DNA of 64,000 nt from Syngnathus acus (taxonomy: Eukaryota; Chordata; Actinopteri; Syngnathiformes; Syngnathidae): the NCBI RefSeq assembly GCF_901709675.1, contig NC_051100.1, positions 6,138,001 through 6,202,000 of the forward strand. Direction: 5' to 3'. A model generated the notes under the pieces. The model had not been told where the DNA came from. It saw only the letters and a list, made by a program, of their open reading frames with translations, and did not search any database. Shown here piece by piece: positions 58,701 to 64,000 of the stretch; within the stretch, counting starts at the first letter, position 1, and every line of letters begins with the position of its first letter. A program made the position numbers and the translations under genes.

Positions 58701-61700
58701 AGATTGAGGGTTGAGCCAGCGCTCGCCTCGCTCCATTTCAATTGAACCCCAAGTGAAATAGAGAACATGTGGGAGCTTTTTTTGAACCAATACTGTTTAA
58801 AATCAAAATCCCCCCATGACTTCACACTGTCTCTCTACAAGTCTCTGCCCATCCCTCATCTTAGACTTTTGTATGCACAACTGTTCGCTCGGAACAGGCA
58901 GTCGACCTCAAAATTTCCATTCGGAAAAGAGATGAAGAAGCTAAATAAACAGATGATGGAAAAAACAAGTCAAAAGAAGAGAAACAAAACTAGCGTGCAC
59001 GGCACTGATCAGGGGGCAGATGCTGTGCCAACTGTGTTATGGTTGGCAGACCTTGAAGTGCCTGATCGAGAGTTGTGGGAGGAGGGGAGAGAGAAAGAAA
59101 GAAAAAAAAATACAACGCCATCGACAGGCTGCCATACAGTTCGGCTGTCAGCTGCTGTATGTTTCAACCATGGGAGAAATTTCATGTGGTTGCAATTTTC
59201 ATATTAAAGTAATGGGGGTCTATCAGCGTTTGAGGTGTACAGCTTTCCACCAGCTGCTCTGTGCGTGTGCGTGTGTGTATACATTTGCACTGTTATTGGA
59301 GCTAACACATGTTCTCAGAGCTATACAGTAATTTACTTGAGTGTGATTCTCCATTTCGGTATTAGGGCAGCACGTTTGAATATTTGACTGTAAATTATAG
59401 GAGTTTGTTTTTTTTAGAATTCCATGTGAGGTCCACTTCTTAAACTGTGGGAAATGGTATATTGTGAAAAGCAGAAGTATGAAGTCAAGTTCTGATTTCC
59501 ACTTCTCTTTAGTGGAGTGGATATTCCTCTTAGAATTTCTGTTAAATTGTTGCAAATGTTATTCATAACGCTTGTACATAAGGATTCCAAGTTTGAACTT
59601 CCCTTCCAACCAAAGTCAGCCATATGGGACAGGTCTGCTTCTGATATTATGTCAGACGGCAGAAAATATTTGGGGCAACTTCAACTCCCCATTATGGATC
59701 GGATATGATAAAATAATCAAAGTGAGTGAGTGAGTCAAGGGTTAGAAGGTGTGACCTAAAAAGTACAATGGAGTCACAATACAATGGACGAGGTCGCAAA
59801 AAGAGGACAAGGACAGAAAAACCTACAATACCGTATACGCTTGGTGACTTGTTGCAACATCTCATTTTCCTGGCCTTTTCATTTCCACTTTGTCGCTACT
59901 GCATCATCAAGTTCAAGATTTAGGCCCTTCGTCAGCTGCTTTATCACAAAATGCCTTCCAAGTACAGATCATTGTCTGGCTTCACGTTTGCTGTTGTAAC
60001 AAAGGAATTAATTTCTTCTCAGTGGCCCCCTCCAAGCCTGTTGACACAATGAGTCTCATGTTCAAATTTCCCATTTATCTCTCACCGGTGGTTTAAATCC
60101 AGCCATATATGTGTTTGACTGTTTGTGCTTGTAGTTCAGTGGGTGGTCAAACCTTAGTGAAACTTTAATCCCTCTATCTCCCTTGTAAACATAGGGAGGT
60201 TTTGAAAAAAATGTGATACAAATCATCATAAAACTCTCCTTTATTTCTTTTCTTACTCTTTTTGGTGCACAAACCGATCATTAGAATCAGATCATTGAAA
60301 GGTGAATGTTTTGTTCTTGTCTCGATAAGTACAGATGTGTTTTATTTTGGTGTCGCCAAACATTGTTTGATATGATACTCAAAGCAAATGCAATGTTTGG
60401 TCTGCTTCTTATGCCCTCAGTGAAGGTGCCTTACGCAACGGACACTAAGCCTGTTTGGTTTCACTTGTCTTTAGCAAATCCTCTTGTTTGTCTCAGTGTG
60501 ACGCACACATTGGACATTTTTTCTCCAATGGAGCCGCCTCTCTCCATCTGTGGTAGGTTTGAGAATGTGTGTGACAAGGAGTCCCCTCATGAATAACAGT
60601 GACTTGATCATCAAGTTGTGTTATACGAGAGCAGCATTTGAGAATGTAGGTCATGTGGTTCATGAGCACTCTCTATGATCCCATAACGTAGAAGATTCAA
60701 GCAGTACAGGGTTTCACTGAGCTTAAATATATTTTTCCAAGATGTGCATACCATATAACAGGAGGTGTTTTTCAATAAATGTAACACCTCTAATTTATTT
60801 GCTCACATAGAACACTGCTGTTGAGTTAATTTACGTGCACCGAGTCTCGGACGCTCTCCCCATCCGTAAAGGTTCCTGTGTAACTTGACTACGGGGGGCG
60901 ATCATCATTCCTCAGCTATTACCAACAAATCTCTGGCCAGTTGTGTATTTGGGGAGATGCAGTGTTGTCAGCTGGAGGGTTCTGGTTTCTCCACAGATGA
61001 GTGGAGAGGGAAATCAGTGACGCCTGTCAACGACCCCCAACGGCCCCCGAGTTTCCTGTCCAGGCATCGCTCAATGGCCTCCATTACGTCTACCATTGAA
61101 GAACCAAAATGGCCTCCGCTCTACATTTCCACCTTGAAGTCTTTATCGTAATAGTTGCTGTACTGAAATTCAAGAGTTTTCATAATGAATGCCCACTGAG
61201 GGCAAAAGCTAGCCGTGGTGGATATAGAAAAGATATATATATCCTGATAGAGGTAATTCACTATGAAAGGCAGCGGGGTTCTTTGTCCAATCTGAAAGAT
61301 TGCAAATCGTTTCAGGGGTCTAATTTTCCTTGCAGATGTTAAAGATAGACAACTGTAATTTAAGAAGAAGCAGGGAGGCTTGGCCGGCAAGACGAAAGAC
61401 ACCAAGGGAGTTTTGGAAGACAATCACTTGGTCTGTTCATCAAAATGTCTCTTTTTAAAAAGAAGCACATGCAAGCTCATTTCAAGCATGTGCAAACTAC
61501 AAACTGTTGAACACAAAGCAACCACATTTCCTTTCGCGAAATGATCGCTGCTGATGCCAGAGTGATTTTCATCTGAGCTGAAATGGAAAAGTAACATGAA
61601 CTTGTAATAGTTCTCTTATGGCAGGGCTGCTCAACACTGGAAAACGATTGAACCAAAGACAAGCGGACCATTGGCATGTCTTTCTTTACTTGTCATCAAC

Positions 61701-62219
61701 GTCAACCATTCGGTGACCTAGTAAAAGAAATGATTGAGTAATGTCTGTCTGTTACAGTCTGCAAGCCAAGTCTGTTGCTCTTGTGCCAGGAGGTCTATCT
61801 TTGTCTTGAACTTTTCAACTTTGTATTTACTCAGGTTTTTACCCAAGTATACTGCCATGATGCTAGTTGCTGTGGGTGATTAGTAAAGGAAGTCAAAAGT
61901 TTTAAAGGACATTTTAGATTGCATGTAACAACGTGCATTTGATTTATTTGTGGAAAGGTTTTGGGGCTGAGTAATTCATTCAACATTCTTTTTTTTTTTC
62001 TGCTTATTTGGCTCTCAGTTGCGGGTGTAGCAATCTTTTAAACCCGTTAACCGGCTATATCCGCAGATATTATTATAGATATGGTATTGGCAGCACATTA
62101 TATCATGCCTTATTTTTACAAGAAACTTATTTTTACCCGTGTGTTCCCTAATTATATATCATAGACAGTATGGTGTATCAATTTGACATAGATGATCTTG
62201 CTATGATTTCCAATTTTTG

Positions 62220-62670
62220 ATTTTCAGGGGTTGTATGTAGTCTTGTGGTTCATGTGTTGTCATGCATGTTAGGTCATTTTATTTGTATTTTTACCCATCA
62301 ACCCAGTCTCTCGTGTCTTCCAATCAGCCCCTCGTGTCTTGTCCAGGTGCTCCTCATTCTCTCTTCGGTTTGCTTGTAATTATTTCAATCGTTTCCTTTT
62401 GTCTTGGTCGCGTCATTGTGTTTACTACTTCGGTTCCCGTCGCAGTCAGTCACGCTTTTCCTGAGTCATGTCTTATTTTCATTCCGTAGCGAGTTTATGC
62501 CCAGCTTTGGTTTGTTAGTTTGAATCTCATTATCTGCAATTTGATAATTTGGTTTTTGATTGCTCCCAGAACCTTGTTTACCATTTTGTTGATTCAAGTT
62601 CAAGTTCTTTTTTAAAAGCACATCGGCCTTGCCTTCCTGCTTCCCTCTATTTGGGTCCCAGTCATACAAA
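62220..62670. repeat. Probable old dispersed retroelement-related repeat
   Basis: Pyrimidine-rich plus-strand sequence with TCTTCCAATCAG..CCTCGTGTCTTGTCC, TTTTGTCTTGGTCGCGTCATTG and CTTCCCTCTATTTGGGTCCC. Its style resembles 3' or LTR-like segments of common fish retroelements. The family was not identified. Confidence 0.35.
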
Positions 62671-64000
62671 ATCTTCACAGATTTTTTTTGTAGTTGTCGG
62701 GATGAGGCTAGTACAACACAACTCCGATGTATTTAAAATGGGACCACAGACCAAAAACATCCAGTGTGCCGTTGGCCAGGTTATGGCGCAAGATCCTCCT
62801 ATGACGTGTTTTTTTGTGTGGCAAAAATACAATCAGTGTTCCATTCAAGTTGATTTGGTCATCCAATTGTTAATGTCAATAAAGATAGTGAATGAGGATT
62901 TTGTGTGCAAGTCCAAGCCTAATTTCATTGTCATTTCATCAAAGTGAGATGTGAATTCACTTGGATGGAATGTTGATTGATAAACACTCATTTAATTACT
63001 GCTCTCCATTGGAATTCCTTCACCTAACAATATCACTACTGTCCTGCCAGCATGGCGGAGGACTATAATTAACCATTGATGACCAATCCAGTGCCTATTA
63101 CGTCTCGAGAGTCCAGCTCACCCGTGACACGAATGAGGACCAACGGTATTAAAAAAAAAATGGATGGCTATCCAGGTGACTGGAAACGAGTCCAACAATC
63201 TTTTGACTGCAACTCAACCCATCAAGATCCCTCTTGTATCTGCAAGCTTTACATGCAGGTATGAATGCAAGATAAAGGAAGACAAACATACACATGCACA
63301 AACATGCACGCTCACAGAAACATGGCCGGGCCACACGTTGCCTACTTTAAGGACCCACTCGTATCGACAGCGTTAAGTGAAACCACATCCTCTCTGATTG
63401 AATCTGTAGTCCTGCTGGGTCTGCAGGGTGGCTGTGCAAACAAACCGAGCCGGCCCATTACAGCCCGGCCTCTGTGGCGTCTCGCTCTTTCTCCGGCTTT
63501 CTGAAACACGAGTGCGTGAACACACATACTCATACACGCACATATCCCTAAAAACAAACGCTTAAGGTCATTTGGGAAGTTGCATTTAGTGGGGTGAAAT
63601 CCTAAACCTTCACATGTTCTCCGACCTTCTTTATCTAAGTCGAGAGTTAACTACATCACAAATACCCGCACGGACCTAATAATTTTGCAATATTTATTCA
63701 CATGCTCATGCATGCCTCTTTGGCAAAATCTGCAATGTGTTTCTTGGCAGGTCGCCGAGGCAATGGGAATGCCGTTAAATTGCGTATGATTGTTACATCA
63801 ATTTGTTTGACAGAAACTGAATGTGACATAACAGAACGGTGAAATGGTACAAGAAAGGAAGATCTGCTGTATGCAGAGTGTGCAACGTGACTGGGCATGA
63901 TGAACCCTGTTATTTTCCCACAATGTTCACTTGGCTGTCTTTCAGCTTCAGTAGTATGATCGTGCAGATTTAGGCACCTTTTATAATTCACTGATGAAGT
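62671..64000. other. Right end of window, no gene seen
   Basis: Unique-looking sequence without recognisable exons. The expected neighbour from synteny (bcl11a) is not inside the window. Confidence 0.45.

Larger units (their letters stand above)
43391..62219. other. Gene desert, part 3 (about 19 kb)
   Basis: No gene could be supported. The longest open frames (for example 46987-47565 minus, 192 codons; 58767-59207 plus, 146 codons) show no domain, no codon bias and no matching neighbours. Simple tracts include AT-rich 45829-45903, CA repeat 46268-46295 and GT repeat 55695-55718. Long non-repetitive segments (for example about 47640-47830 and 52020-52160) contain clustered homeodomain-like TAATTA/ATTA cores and could be regulatory. 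Confidence 0.45.

Noticed and set aside
58767-59207. 146-codon plus-strand open frame
   Set aside because: Translation shows no family resemblance, and the basic patch comes from a purine-rich tract.

Overview
This is nuclear DNA from a ray-finned fish, most likely a percomorph teleost. The introns are short with GT-AG ends. The repeats are typical of teleosts: a hAT MITE with 8-bp target duplications, Penelope-like GIY-YIG sequence, a Rex3-like tail ending in GATA repeats, and CA/GT tracts. The gene order matches the vertebrate BCL11A-PAPOLG-REL-PUS10-PEX13 block. I do not assert a species. Exon boundaries below were read by eye from splice signals, reading phase and family knowledge; nothing was aligned or searched.

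Left part (1-29.2 kb): three genes run head to tail on the minus strand. They are pex13 (5' two exons only; the SH3 part lies off the left edge), rel (c-Rel, ten coding exons, 7.9-17.2 kb) and papolg (poly(A) polymerase gamma, 22 coding exons giving 744 residues, 20.8-28.9 kb). Two further exons, at 20.65-20.75 and 19.82-20.00 kb, look like a tandem copy of papolg exons 18-19. They can be joined in frame to make a different C-terminus. I could not recognise PUS10, which in mammals lies between REL and PEX13.

Middle part (29.2-33 kb): on the plus strand a compact luteinising-hormone beta gene (lhb) has a TATA box, a short leader exon and a poly(A) signal. It is followed at once by a Penelope-like element fragment, an intron-containing tRNA-Ile(UAU) gene and a 327-bp hAT-type MITE with a perfect 8-bp target duplication.

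Right part (33-64 kb): about 31 kb without a gene that I can support. It holds decayed repeats, AT-rich and microsatellite tracts and otherwise unique-looking sequence. By synteny this is the interval leading towards bcl11a, so it is a reasonable place for distal regulatory elements, but that is inference.

The main items for a second look are: the duplicated papolg 3' exons and a stop codon overlapped by a splice donor; a rel nuclear-localisation exon thrown out of frame by a run of ten A; a perfect NF-kB site just upstream of rel; an in-frame 75-nt segment of lhb that behaves like an unannotated mini-intron; and the missing PUS10.
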